Shown: in pieces, positions 25,626 to 34,521 of the stretch
Layout of the letters: each line of letters starts with the position of its first letter
How positions within the stretch are numbered: the stretch's first letter is position 1
Assembly: GCA_014802435.1 (NCBI GenBank)
Contig: JAAVCG010000012.1
Span: 13,656-77,003, forward strand
Direction: 5' to 3'
DNA: 63,348 bases
Source of the DNA: Bacteroides sp.
GTDB lineage: Bacteria > Bacteroidota > Bacteroidia > Bacteroidales > Muribaculaceae
Notes under the pieces: generated by a model
Databases searched by the model: none
The model's input: only the letters and a program-made list of their open reading frames with translations
Told to the model about the DNA's origin: nothing
Position numbers and translations under genes: made by a program

Positions 25626-27041
25626 ATGGCACGAAAGAAAAAGGAATTGCCCGTATTGGAGGGCGTTAATATAGAATCAGTTGCGGCGGAAGGTAATGCG
25701 ATTGCCCGCGTTGACAATATGGTAGTGTTCATTCCCTACGGGGCGCCGGGCGACGTTGCTACGGTTCGGCTGACGCGCAAGAAACACTCCTATGCCGAAG
25801 GGCGCATCGAGCGCCTGGAGCAGCCCTCGGCGCTTCGTCAGGAGCCCCGATGTGAGCATTTCGGGCTTTGTGGCGGTTGCCGTTGGCAGCATTTGCCTTA
25901 TGAGAGCCAACTGCAATATAAGCGTCAGCAAGTTATTGACTGCCTGGACCGTATAGCCAAGGTTGACCATCCGGAGGTGCTTCCGGCCTTAGGCTCGGAG
26001 TCAATCTGGGATTATCGCAACAAGATGGAATATACGTTTTCGGCCAAGCTGTGGCTCACTCCGGAGCAGATGCAGAGCGGCGAGGTGTTTGCTGACCGTC
26101 GCGCCGCCGGATTCCATATTCCCGGGGCGTTTGATAAGGTCCTGGACATTAATTACTGTCACCTGCAGGACGCCGGAATCGGCAATGAGCTGCGCAATTT
26201 TGTCAAGCAGTTTGGTAAGGATAATGACCTGAGCTTCTATGACTTGAGAGCAAATGAAGGCCTCCTGCGCACGCTGATGATCCGCACGGCCTCAACGGGC
26301 GAGGTAATGGCCCTGATGAGCTTCGGCGAGGATAATCCTGAGGCTATCAATAAGGTGATGGAGGCGATTGCCGAACGGTTTGGAGACCGCATCACATCGC
26401 TGCTCTACGTTATCAATCTCAAGGCAAACGATACGTTTGGCGACCTTGAAGTCCACACTTATCGCGGGCTGCCGTTTATCACGGAAGAGATGGAGGGCTT
26501 GAAATTCCGCGTCGGGCCCAAGTCATTCTATCAGACTAATTCCGCGCAGGCTCTGAGGCTCTATAGTGTAGCGCGCGAAATGGCCGATCTCAAGGGCGAC
26601 GAGCTGGTCTATGACCTCTATACGGGCACGGGGACGATTGCAAACTTCGTGGCACGTCGGGCTCGTCAAGTCGTTGGTATTGAGTATGTTCCCGAAGCAA
26701 TTGAAGATGCCAAGGTCAATTCTGAAATCAATGGAATCAATAACACGCTCTTCTATGCCGGCGACATGAAGGATGTGCTCAATGATGAATTCATTGCCGA
26801 ACACGGGCGTCCGGACGTGATGATTGTTGACCCGCCGCGCGCCGGCATGCATCAAGACGTTGTCGACGTGATTCTTCGGGCTGAACCTCAGCGCATTGTC
26901 TACGTCAGCTGCAATCCGGCCACACAGGCTCGTGACCTGCAACTGCTGGCCGCTAAATATCGAATCACGGCCGTTCAACCCGTTGATATGTTCCCTCATA
27001 CGGCCCATATTGAAAACGTGGTCCGTCTCGACCGAATTTAA
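25626..27041 (+). CDS. rlmD: 23S rRNA (uracil-C5)-methyltransferase, RlmD/RumA family
   Basis: The enzyme adds a methyl group to a conserved uridine in 23S rRNA. An N-terminal TRAM domain (residues about 8-62) is followed by an iron-sulfur ligand set CEHFGLCGGC (Cys76, 82, 85, with a fourth later), then the Rossmann methyltransferase with YDLYTGTGTIANF, DPPRAGMH and the catalytic cysteine in SCNPATQARD. ATG 25626 is used because the upstream in-frame TTG (25620) is less likely. Length of 471 residues is normal. It is a single-gene unit with its own promoter and a terminator after it. Confidence 0.93.
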   Translation: MARKKKELPVLEGVNIESVAAEGNAIARVDNMVVFIPYGAPGDVATVRLTRKKHSYAEGRIERLEQPSALRQEPRCEHFGLCGGCRWQHLPYESQLQYKRQQVIDCLDRIAKVDHPEVLPALGSESIWDYRNKMEYTFSAKLWLTPEQMQSGEVFADRRAAGFHIPGAFDKVLDINYCHLQDAGIGNELRNFVKQFGKDNDLSFYDLRANEGLLRTLMIRTASTGEVMALMSFGEDNPEAINKVMEAIAERFGDRITSLLYVINLKANDTFGDLEVHTYRGLPFITEEMEGLKFRVGPKSFYQTNSAQALRLYSVAREMADLKGDELVYDLYTGTGTIANFVARRARQVVGIEYVPEAIEDAKVNSEINGINNTLFYAGDMKDVLNDEFIAEHGRPDVMIVDPPRAGMHQDVVDVILRAEPQRIVYVSCNPATQARDLQLLAAKYRITAVQPVDMFPHTAHIENVVRLDRI

Positions 27042-27048
27042 CGCAAGT

Positions 27049-27086
27049 AGCTCCCGCCGTTACATTGGCGGGAGCTGATTTTTTTT
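27049..27086 (+). terminator. Terminator of rlmD
   Basis: AGCTCCCGCC-GTTACATT-GGCGGGAGCT is a perfect 10-pair stem, followed by GATTTTTTTTC. Confidence 0.9.
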
Positions 27087-27100
27087 CAGGGTGAATAAAA

Positions 27101-27108
27101 TATTTTTG
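27101..27108 (+). promoter_or_regulatory. Promoter -7 box for the small membrane protein / sigma factor pair
   Basis: TATTTTTG matches TAnnTTTG and lies 50 bases before the start of the first gene. No convincing -33 TTTG. Confidence 0.4.
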
Positions 27109-27158
27109 CAGTCCGGGTGTCTTTAAGGATAGTAGTTTTTAATTTTTAATTATTTCAC

Positions 27159-27509
27159 ATGAAAAAAGCGATTAAGACACTCATTTTTTTGCTTATTGTT
27201 CCGGCAATTGCCGGACTCGGAGTTTGGGCGCTATGGAATAGCGTCGTGACGTCGGTCTTCGGACTTGGAGCCATTTCGTATCTTCAAGGGGTAGGGCTAT
27301 TTGTCCTTGGCCAGCTCCTGAGCTGCGGATTTATTTTTGTCATGTTCTTCTGTTTGTGGAGCCTTCACATTTTCTGTCATCATGGAGATTGGGCCGACCG
27401 CTGGCACAATATGAGTGACCAAGAGCGCCTTGAGTTCATTCGCCGTCGCCGCATGGAACATTCCGGATTCCATAACCGAGCCCAGTCAGACTCTGATGTC
27501 GCTGAATGA
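27159..27509 (+). CDS. Small two-helix membrane protein encoded with an ECF sigma factor
   Basis: The 116-residue protein has an N-terminal membrane helix (TLIFLLIVPAIAGLGVWAL) and a second (VGLFVLGQLLSCGFIFVMFFCLWSLHIF), then a His/Trp-containing soluble tail CHHGDWADRWHNMSDQERLEFIRRRRM. The second half, LWN...VFGLGAISYLQGVGLFVLGQLL, fits a group of small proteins seen just before ECF sigma genes in Bacteroidota. It overlaps the sigma gene by 14 bases, so their translation is linked. A sensor or anti-sigma-like role is plausible from context but not demonstrable from this sequence. No named domain is recognised. Confidence 0.72.
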   Translation: MKKAIKTLIFLLIVPAIAGLGVWALWNSVVTSVFGLGAISYLQGVGLFVLGQLLSCGFIFVMFFCLWSLHIFCHHGDWADRWHNMSDQERLEFIRRRRMEHSGFHNRAQSDSDVAE

Positions 27510-28041
27510 CAACATAGAGGATATCTTCGCGGAATATTCTCCGCATTTGCTGAGCTACATTCGTCAGCGGGTCCACTCCCGAGAGGATGCGGAGGATATT
27601 CTTCAGGATGTTTTTTATCAGCTTGCGCGCGTATCTTCCGGTGAGGAATCTGATATTGTGCGGGTTTCTTCATGGCTCTATCGGGTTGCGCGCAATGCCG
27701 TACTGAATTTCTGGCGCAAGAAGCGGGAGCTTCCGTTTACGACTGCGGACCCCGTCTTTGAGGACTTCGCTCAGACGCTCTTTTGCAGCCCTCAAGATGC
27801 TCCTGACACTGTATTGCTCCGCAAACTCGTCTGGCAGGAGCTGGACATCTTCCTGTCAGAGTTGCCGCCAGAGCAGCGGGAAGTGTTCTGTCTCACTGTT
27901 TTTGACGGCATGGCAATCAAGGATATCGCCTCGGCCACGGGGATTCCCGAGCCTACTTTGCTGTCACGTAAACATTATGCAGTGAAGCATTTGCGCCGCC
28001 GGTTTCATGACCTTTATGGTGAACTCATTTCAAAGGACTGA
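27496..28041 (+). CDS. RNA polymerase ECF-type sigma-70 factor
   Basis: The 181-residue protein has a sigma region 2 (SPHLLSYIRQRVHSREDAEDILQDVFYQLAR, with VSSWLYRVARNAVLNFWRKKR, residues about 16-75) and sigma region 4 helix-turn-helix (LPPEQREVFCLTVFDGMAIKDIASATGIPEPTLLSRKHYAVKHLRRR, about 120-170), separated by a short linker. ATG 27496 (MSLNDNIEDIFAE) is used; the open frame extends to 27415 but the added residues overlap the preceding gene and do not look conserved. It probably responds with the co-encoded membrane protein; the target promoters are unknown. The RND efflux operon downstream has its own promoter. Confidence 0.9.
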   Translation: MSLNDNIEDIFAEYSPHLLSYIRQRVHSREDAEDILQDVFYQLARVSSGEESDIVRVSSWLYRVARNAVLNFWRKKRELPFTTADPVFEDFAQTLFCSPQDAPDTVLLRKLVWQELDIFLSELPPEQREVFCLTVFDGMAIKDIASATGIPEPTLLSRKHYAVKHLRRRFHDLYGELISKD

Positions 28042-28058
28042 CCGGACTGAACGCAAAA

Positions 28059-28090
28059 TTTGGTGACCTCACGGATTTTGCGTAAATTTG
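28059..28090 (+). promoter_or_regulatory. Promoter of the RND efflux operon
   Basis: TTTG at 28059-28062 and TAAATTTG at 28083-28090, 20 bases apart; the start codon ATG 28118 follows. Confidence 0.75.
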
Positions 28091-28117
28091 CACCAATTTT
28101 TCAACTATTATTCCAAT

Positions 28118-29458
28118 ATGACACTTTTCCGAAAACTTTTTTTCGTCGGAGTCTTTTCAGTTGCAGTCCCGGTTTATGCCCAGACTGACACTCTGCGCCT
28201 GTCGCGCCAGGAGTGTGTCGCCATCGCTCTTAATGAGAGCCAGACGCTGAAGGTTGCCGACATGGAAATCAAGAAAGCCGACTATTCCAAGAAGGAAGTC
28301 CTGGCAAATCTTTTCCCCGCCATTGACTTTACCGGAGCTTATCAGCGAGCCATCGAGCTCCAAAGCATGAATATGAGTATGGGGGGAATGAGTCAGACAA
28401 TCAAGATGGGCACCGATAATAACTGGAACCTCGGATTCTCGGCCTCTATGCCCCTGATTAATGCCTCGTTATGGAAATCCATCGGCCTTTCTGACACTCA
28501 GATTCTCCAGTCGCTTGAAAGTGCGCGCGCCTCGCGCCTTGACCTCGTCAATAATGTCAACAAAGCCTATTATGCATTGCTTTTAGCCATTGATTCCCGC
28601 AAGGTTATCCGTCAGAATTATGACCTGGCAAAGCTGAATGCCGAGATTTATGAGCGGCAATATAAGGCCGGTACGGCATCAGAATATGATATGTTGCGCT
28701 CTCAGGTTCAGGTAACTAACGTTGAACCCGAACTCCTTCAGGCCGATATTGCCGTGCGTCAGTGTCAGCTCCAATTGGCTGTTCTCATGGGGATTGAAAC
28801 CACTGCAACCTTGATGCCCACTGTGGGACTTAGCGATATGCAGCAGGAGATGTATGGCTATTATCTTGGCGATAATCGCTCGCTCAGCGATAACACTTCA
28901 TTGCGCTCACTTGATATCAACCGCAAACTTGCTCAGCAGAACGTTACGATGCAGAAGATGGCCTGGGTGCCTACTCTCGCCGCAACTTTTAACATCAACT
29001 GGAACGCGATGAGCAATGATAATCCCTTTAAGAATCAGCATTTTAATCCGTATTCCAACGTCGGACTTGCCCTGCAGATTCCAATTTTCCATGGTGGCGC
29101 AAAATATCAGAAGCTCCGCCAGGCTCAGGTTCAGGTCAAGCAGCTTGACCTCCAACGTGAAACCCTGGTCAACTCCCTGAATATGCAGGTCGACCTCGCG
29201 CTGGACAATATCAACCGCCAGGTCAATCAGATTTCATCAAGTGAAGAGGGCATGAAATCGGCCGAAAAAGCGCGTGAAATCATGCAGAAGAGCTTTGAAA
29301 TCGGTGCGGCAACCTATCTGAACCTCCGTGATAGTGAAATGGCCCTGACATCAGCCCAATTATCTTATTATCAAGCAATTTATAACTATTTGGTGAGCAC
29401 CAGCGAACTTGACACTCTCTTGGGTCGCGAGGAAGCTCTCGGAATTCAAAATAATTAA
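28118..29458 (+). CDS. TolC family outer membrane efflux protein
   Basis: The outer membrane channel of an RND-type efflux pump. ATG 28118 (MTLFRKLFFVGVFS) is used because the frame extends to 28088 but the -7 box lies within that extra part; this start gives a good signal peptide cut near VYAQ. The mature 446-residue protein has the two repeats typical of OEP domains (KADYSKKEVLANLFPAIDFTGAYQ and RKLAQQNVTMQKMAWVPTLAATFN), long helices and a final LGREEALG. The next gene starts seven bases after the stop, so the three genes form one operon. Confidence 0.9.
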   Translation: MTLFRKLFFVGVFSVAVPVYAQTDTLRLSRQECVAIALNESQTLKVADMEIKKADYSKKEVLANLFPAIDFTGAYQRAIELQSMNMSMGGMSQTIKMGTDNNWNLGFSASMPLINASLWKSIGLSDTQILQSLESARASRLDLVNNVNKAYYALLLAIDSRKVIRQNYDLAKLNAEIYERQYKAGTASEYDMLRSQVQVTNVEPELLQADIAVRQCQLQLAVLMGIETTATLMPTVGLSDMQQEMYGYYLGDNRSLSDNTSLRSLDINRKLAQQNVTMQKMAWVPTLAATFNINWNAMSNDNPFKNQHFNPYSNVGLALQIPIFHGGAKYQKLRQAQVQVKQLDLQRETLVNSLNMQVDLALDNINRQVNQISSSEEGMKSAEKAREIMQKSFEIGAATYLNLRDSEMALTSAQLSYYQAIYNYLVSTSELDTLLGREEALGIQNN

Positions 29459-29464
29459 TTAACG

Positions 29465-30526
29465 ATGAAAAGAATTTTCCTTCCCGGCATTTTTGCCCTT
29501 TTAATTGCTACTTCATGCTCTTCCGGCAAAGAGGAATCTGACAAGCAGGCCAATGAAGAAGCAGCTCTTCCGAGAGTAAGCGTTGAAACTGTTGAGGCCC
29601 GCTCCGTTGACCAGCTTGGAACTTATACGGCAACTGTTCAGCCTCAGATTATCAACAATATATCCTCGTCAATGCCCGGACGAATCAAGCAGATTCTCGT
29701 TGATGAAGGCCAGCAGGTCTCTGCCGGTCAAACCGTGGCGATTCTTGATGATGTCAACACGTTTTCTTATGAAACTCAGGTTGATAACGCGCGCGCTAAC
29801 CTGAAAAACGTCGAGGTGAACTATGACCGCGCCGTTGAACTCTTTAACATTGGTGGAGGCACCAAGCAGCAGGTCGACGCGATGGAAATTCAGCTGACCA
29901 ATGCTAAGAATGCCCTCGCTCAGGCTGAGCGCACCCTGCGCAATGCCCGGGAAAACACCATTCTGACCTCTCCGATTGCCGGAGTGGTGACCGCCCGTAA
30001 TTATGACCCGGGCGATATGGCGGCTAACCTCCCTGTCGTTACTGTGGCCCGCGTAAAGCCCGTCAAGCTCCTCATTAACGTGACTGAAAGTGACTTCCCC
30101 AAGATTCATAAGGGAATGCCCGCGTCAATCAAGTTTGACACATATGGTGACGAAGAATTTACCGGCACGGTCTCTACCGTAATGCCTACGGTCGATGCCA
30201 ATTCCCGCACTTTCGGAGTGGAAATCACCCTGGCTAATGAAAACTCAAAGATTCTCCCCGGAATGTTTGGCAGGGTTACTCTCAATCTGGGTAATGCCGA
30301 GCGTGTTGTCGTTCCTGACAAGGCTGTCGTCAAGCAGCAGGGCTCCGGTAATCAATACGTTTATGTGCTGAACTCTGACGGTACGGTGAGCTATAATCTC
30401 GTTGAACTGGGCCAGCGTTTGGGTGCCGAATATGAACTCCTCAGCGGAGTTGAACCCGGCTCGCAGGTAGTTATCAGCGGCCAGTCCAGACTTTCTAACG
30501 GCGCAAAAGTTGAAGTGACGAAATGA
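29465..30526 (+). CDS. RND efflux periplasmic adaptor (MFP) lipoprotein
   Basis: The 353-residue adaptor links the inner-membrane RND pump to the TolC channel. It has a lipoprotein signal with Cys (ATSCSSG, near residue 19), then a lipoyl/barrel-sandwich hybrid half (PGRIKQILVDEGQQVSAGQTV), a long helical hairpin (TQVDNARANLKNVEVNYDRAVEL), the second lipoyl half (TSPIAGVVTARNYDPGDM), and the beta-barrel/MP domains near the C-terminus (VVVPDKAVVKQQGSG). It overlaps the RND pump start by four bases. Confidence 0.92.
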   Translation: MKRIFLPGIFALLIATSCSSGKEESDKQANEEAALPRVSVETVEARSVDQLGTYTATVQPQIINNISSSMPGRIKQILVDEGQQVSAGQTVAILDDVNTFSYETQVDNARANLKNVEVNYDRAVELFNIGGGTKQQVDAMEIQLTNAKNALAQAERTLRNARENTILTSPIAGVVTARNYDPGDMAANLPVVTVARVKPVKLLINVTESDFPKIHKGMPASIKFDTYGDEEFTGTVSTVMPTVDANSRTFGVEITLANENSKILPGMFGRVTLNLGNAERVVVPDKAVVKQQGSGNQYVYVLNSDGTVSYNLVELGQRLGAEYELLSGVEPGSQVVISGQSRLSNGAKVEVTK

Positions 30527-33500
30527 GTATCTACGGTTCAGCTGTCAAGCGCCCCATCACGACTCTTCTATGCTTCGTGACGGTTATTATTCTCGGCTTG
30601 TTTTCTCTCACAAAACTGCCGATTGACCTTTTCCCGGATATTGACACAAACACCATCATGGTTATCACCATGTATCCCGGTGCCAGTGCCAAGGATATCG
30701 AGCAAAACGTTACCAAACCGCTCGAAAACACCCTCAACTCCGTTGAGCATCTCAAGCACATAACCTCTACTTCCAGGGAAAATACCTCGGTGATTACCCT
30801 TGAGTTTGAGTATGGTTATGACATTGATGTCCTGACGAATGATGTCCGTGATAAACTCGATATGGTCTCGTCGCTTCTGCCTGACGATGTCAATAATCCG
30901 ATTATCTTCAAGTTCTCTACGGATATGATTCCAATCTGCCTGCTCTCTGTGGAAGCCACGGAAAGTATGCCCGGACTTTATAAGATTCTTGACGATAATG
31001 TGGCCAACCCCTTGGCGCGTGTCGATGGGGTAGGTACAGTCTCCATTTCCGGCGCGCCGAAGCGTGAGATTCATGTCTATGTCGACCCGCAGCGAATGGA
31101 GGCTTATAATCTCTCTGTCGAGCAGATTTCATCCGTCATCGGCGCGGAAAACAGAAATGTCCCCGGCGGCTCCTTTGATATTGGCTCAAACACTTATGCC
31201 CTGCGCGTTCAAGGCGAGTTTGACTCCTCGGCTCAGCTGAAGGATATCCCCGTTGGCAGTTTCGGCGGCCGCATTGTTTATCTCAAGGACGTAGCCCGCA
31301 TTGAAGACTCGCTTGAGGAGCGCACTCAGCAAACCTTCAATAACGGTCAGGAAGGCGCGATGATTGTCATTCAGAAGCAGTCCGGCGCCAACTCCGTCGA
31401 GATTTCCAATAAGGTGATGAAGATGCTCCCGCAACTTCAGAAGAACCTCCCCGCCGATATCAAGATAGGAGTCATCATGGACACCTCTGACAATATCCGA
31501 AACACCATCGCCTCACTGGTGGAAACCGTGCTCTATGCGTTGCTGTTCGTGATGGTCGTCGTCTTCCTCTTTCTGGGCCGATGGCGCGCCACGATGATTA
31601 TTGTCATCACCATTCCCGTCTCGCTCATTGCCTCGTTTATTTATCTGTATGCCACTGGCAATACCCTCAATATCATCTCCCTCTCGGCCCTCTCGATTTC
31701 AATCGGTATGGTCGTCGATGATGCTATCGTGGTGCTTGAAAACGTTACGACTCACATTGAGCGAGGCTCTGACCCGCGCCAGGCGGCCGTTCATGGCACT
31801 AATGAGGTGGCCATCTCCGTCGTGGCCTCTACTCTGACTCTGATTGCGGTGTTCTTCCCGCTGACGATGGTCACCGGCATGACCGGCGTGATGTTCCGTC
31901 AGCTCGGATGGATGGTGACAATCATGATGATTATTTCTACTACTTGCGCCCTGACCCTGACCCCGATGCTTTGCAGCCAGTGGCTGCGTCTGCGCAATCC
32001 GGCTGCTGATGGCCGCCTGAAAAAGAACTGGTACACCCCCATTGCCAAGGCGCTTGATAAGTTTGATGCCGCTTATGCCGGACTGCTCGTTAAGGTGGTG
32101 CGCCATCGCGGAAAAACAATTGTTATCTGTCTGGCAATCTTTGTGGGCTCCATCTTCCTCATGCGCGGAGTCGGAACCGAATTTATTCCCACTCAGGATA
32201 ATTCCCGCCTCGGCATCAATCTGGAGCTCCCCATTGGCTCACGTGTGGAATATGCCCGCGATGTGATGGCCCGCCTTGACAGCATGTGGCGTGAAAAGTA
32301 TCCGGAAATCCTCGTGTCCAACTATACCGTCGGCCCCGCAAGCTCTGACAATACTTATGCATCGCTCTCTGATAATGGCGCCCACATTATCTCGATGAAC
32401 GTGCGCCTGGTCAATGCCAAGGACCGCAAGAAAGGCATCGTTCAGCTGGCTCAGGAAATGCGTAAGGATATCGATACTCAGTTCCCTGACTTCAAAAAGG
32501 TCCAGGTCAACGTCGGCGGCGGTGGTGGCGGCCTCGGCGGCCAGAGTAAGGTCGACTTTGAAATCTATGGCTATGATTTTGAGCAGACTGACAGTGTTGC
32601 CCGTGACCTTCAGCAGATTCTCCGGGGAATTAACGGTACTGCCGACGTGATTATCTCCCGCTCGGACTATCAGCCTGAATATCAGGTCGACTTTGACCGC
32701 GAAAAGCTCTCAATGTATGGCATAAACCTGCAAACGGCCGCTTATTACCTGCGTAACCGCATTAACGGCTCTACGGCTTCTCAATTCCGTGAAGACGGCG
32801 AAGAATATGACATCAAGGTCATGTATGCCCCTGAACATCGCACTCAGATTTCTGATATCGAGAATATCATGGTCTATACCTCAACCGGTCAGGGCATCAG
32901 AATCAAGGAACTCGGCACAGTTGTTGAACGCTTCACTCCCCCCACTATCGAACGTAAGGACCGCGAACGTATCATTACCGTATCGGCCATCGTTGACGGA
33001 GTGCCGATGAGTGAGGTGGTCACCGCCGCTCAGGCTCAGATTGATAATATGCACCTCCCCGCCGGTATAACCATCGGACTTGCCGGCTCTTATGAGGACC
33101 AGCAGGACTCGTTCAGTGACCTCCTCCTGCTCGGATTGCTCATTATCATTCTGGTCTATATTGTGATGGCCGCTCAGTTCGAGTCATTCACTTATCCCGG
33201 CATCATCATGACGTCGCTGCTCTTTGCCTTCTCCGGCGTCTTCCTGATTCTCTGGATTACCGGACATACTCTGAACGTCATGTCAATGATTGGCGCAATC
33301 ATGCTGATTGGTATCGTTGTGAAAAACGGCATTGTGCTGATTGACTATATCTCGCTCAATCGTGAGCGCGGAATGTCAATCCGTCGAGCCGTCATTGATG
33401 GCGGCCGCTCGCGTCTGCGTCCCGTCGTGATGACCACTTTGACTACTATCCTCGGCATGGTCCCGATGGCCGTCGGAACCGGTGAAGGCGCTGAAATGTG

Positions 33501-33648
33501 GCGCCCAATGGGTGTGGCCGTTATCGGTGGTCTGACTTTCTCAACTATTCTGACGCTCCTGTTCGTGCCCGCGCTCTATTGTGTGTTTGCCGGCAATGGA
33601 GTCAAGCGTCAGCGTAAACTTCTTAACAAAAACGTAACGAAAAAATGA
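30523..33648 (+). CDS. RND family efflux transporter permease (HAE1/AcrB-type)
   Basis: A 1041-residue inner-membrane pump with the RND layout of 12 membrane helices and two large periplasmic loops. The first helix is followed by LPIDLFPDIDTNTIMVITMYPGASAKDIEQ, and proton-relay helices contain ISIGMVVDDAIVVLENV (around 405) and later IGIVVKNGIVLIDYISL (around 935); the two Asp residues in VVDDAIVV match the conserved acidic pair. It is probably a multidrug or lipid-type pump; the substrate cannot be read from the sequence. The downstream PII-like gene overlaps by four bases. Confidence 0.94.
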   Translation: MSIYGSAVKRPITTLLCFVTVIILGLFSLTKLPIDLFPDIDTNTIMVITMYPGASAKDIEQNVTKPLENTLNSVEHLKHITSTSRENTSVITLEFEYGYDIDVLTNDVRDKLDMVSSLLPDDVNNPIIFKFSTDMIPICLLSVEATESMPGLYKILDDNVANPLARVDGVGTVSISGAPKREIHVYVDPQRMEAYNLSVEQISSVIGAENRNVPGGSFDIGSNTYALRVQGEFDSSAQLKDIPVGSFGGRIVYLKDVARIEDSLEERTQQTFNNGQEGAMIVIQKQSGANSVEISNKVMKMLPQLQKNLPADIKIGVIMDTSDNIRNTIASLVETVLYALLFVMVVVFLFLGRWRATMIIVITIPVSLIASFIYLYATGNTLNIISLSALSISIGMVVDDAIVVLENVTTHIERGSDPRQAAVHGTNEVAISVVASTLTLIAVFFPLTMVTGMTGVMFRQLGWMVTIMMIISTTCALTLTPMLCSQWLRLRNPAADGRLKKNWYTPIAKALDKFDAAYAGLLVKVVRHRGKTIVICLAIFVGSIFLMRGVGTEFIPTQDNSRLGINLELPIGSRVEYARDVMARLDSMWREKYPEILVSNYTVGPASSDNTYASLSDNGAHIISMNVRLVNAKDRKKGIVQLAQEMRKDIDTQFPDFKKVQVNVGGGGGGLGGQSKVDFEIYGYDFEQTDSVARDLQQILRGINGTADVIISRSDYQPEYQVDFDREKLSMYGINLQTAAYYLRNRINGSTASQFREDGEEYDIKVMYAPEHRTQISDIENIMVYTSTGQGIRIKELGTVVERFTPPTIERKDRERIITVSAIVDGVPMSEVVTAAQAQIDNMHLPAGITIGLAGSYEDQQDSFSDLLLLGLLIIILVYIVMAAQFESFTYPGIIMTSLLFAFSGVFLILWITGHTLNVMSMIGAIMLIGIVVKNGIVLIDYISLNRERGMSIRRAVIDGGRSRLRPVVMTTLTTILGMVPMAVGTGEGAEMWRPMGVAVIGGLTFSTILTLLFVPALYCVFAGNGVKRQRKLLNKNVTKK

Positions 33649-33938
33649 AAGCGATATTCATAGCCTATGATCAGGCTCATCATGAACAAATTCTGGAAGT
33701 CCTGAACTCCTGCGCCTGTCGGGGCTACACGGCCTTCGGAACCGTGCAGGGCCGCGGGTCTCACACCGGTGAGCCTCACCTGGGCTCTCACGCCTGGCCG
33801 TCGCTCGCCGAAGCGATGCTGACGATGGTCGATGACTCCCGGGTCGAATCCCTCCTTGAACGTCTTCAGGCCATTGACCGCGCAAAGCCCCGCCTCGGCC
33901 TCCGCGCTTTCGTCTGGCCCATTGAAGCCACTATCTGA
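33645..33938 (+). CDS. Nitrogen regulatory PII-like protein linked to the RND operon
   Basis: A 97-residue protein with a ferredoxin-like PII pattern: MKAIFIAYDQAHHEQILEVLNSCACRGYTAF, then a T-loop-sized segment (QGRGSHTGEPHLGSHAWPSL) and a final strand RLGLRAFVWPIEAT. It overlaps the RND pump gene by four bases. PII-like proteins of this kind are often the last gene of RND operons in Bacteroidota and may sense a small ligand to adjust the pump; that role is inference. No exact regulator motif such as a uridylylated Tyr is apparent. Confidence 0.72.
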   Translation: MKAIFIAYDQAHHEQILEVLNSCACRGYTAFGTVQGRGSHTGEPHLGSHAWPSLAEAMLTMVDDSRVESLLERLQAIDRAKPRLGLRAFVWPIEATI

Positions 33939-33944
33939 CACTTC

Positions 33945-33978
33945 TGAGAGCCTGTCCTTTACTTGGGGCAGGCTCTCA
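33945..33978 (+). terminator. Terminator of the RND operon
   Basis: TGAGAGCCTGTCC and GGCAGGCTCTCA form a stem over a 9-base loop, followed by AATTTTATGG. Confidence 0.75.
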
Positions 33979-34018
33979 AATTTTATGGTGGATTTTTTCA
34001 TTTTTCATTTATTTTGCG

Positions 34019-34026
34019 TAACTTTG
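34019..34026 (+). promoter_or_regulatory. Promoter -7 box of the methylmalonyl-CoA operon
   Basis: TAACTTTG, 44 bases before the epimerase start; no in-register TTTG element was noted. Confidence 0.55.
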
Positions 34027-34069
34027 CATTGTTAATTAGATTTTTAAACCAAATAAATCACGTTTTAAT

Positions 34070-34486
34070 ATGGAAATCTCTCATATTGAGCATATTGGTA
34101 TTGCTGTTCCCTCACTTGAGGAGGCTATTCCTTTCTATGAAAAGATGCTCGGTCTCAAGTGTTTCGCCATTGAAGAAGTGGCTGACCAAAAGGTGCGCAC
34201 CGCATTTTTCCGCGTAGGCCAAACCAAAATCGAACTCCTTGAAGGCACTGCTGAAGACTCTGCCATCAGCAAATTCATTGCCAACAACGGCGGCCGCGGC
34301 GGAATTCAACACGTTGCCCTCAACATCACTGACGGTGTGGCTAACGCCCTCGGTGAACTCGAAGAAAAAGGTTGCAAACTCATCGACAAGGCTCCCCGTA
34401 AAGGCGCTGAAGGACTTGACATTGCATTCCTTCACCCCAAGAGCACATGCGGAACTCTCATTGAGCTCTGCGAACAGCCTAAGTAA
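34070..34486 (+). CDS. mce: Methylmalonyl-CoA epimerase
   Basis: The 138-residue protein interconverts (R)- and (S)-methylmalonyl-CoA. It is a vicinal-oxygen-chelate fold enzyme: [27 protein letters not shown], with His5-x-x-His region supplying one metal ligand, ending ...[12 protein letters not shown] and [15 protein letters not shown] near 120-138 where the other His and catalytic Glu lie. Length and motifs are those of the family. The gene leads an operon (epimerase, carboxytransferase, LTD-OadG, BCCP, OadB); the next start is 35 bases after the stop. Confidence 0.94.
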   Translation: MEISHIEHIGIAVPSLEEAIPFYEKMLGLKCFAIEEVADQKVRTAFFRVGQTKIELLEGTAEDSAISKFIANNGGRGGIQHVALNITDGVANALGELEEKGCKLIDKAPRKGAEGLDIAFLHPKSTCGTLIELCEQPK

Positions 34487-34521
34487 TCCCTAAAAACCTT
34501 AAAACAACAGTTATTACATAT

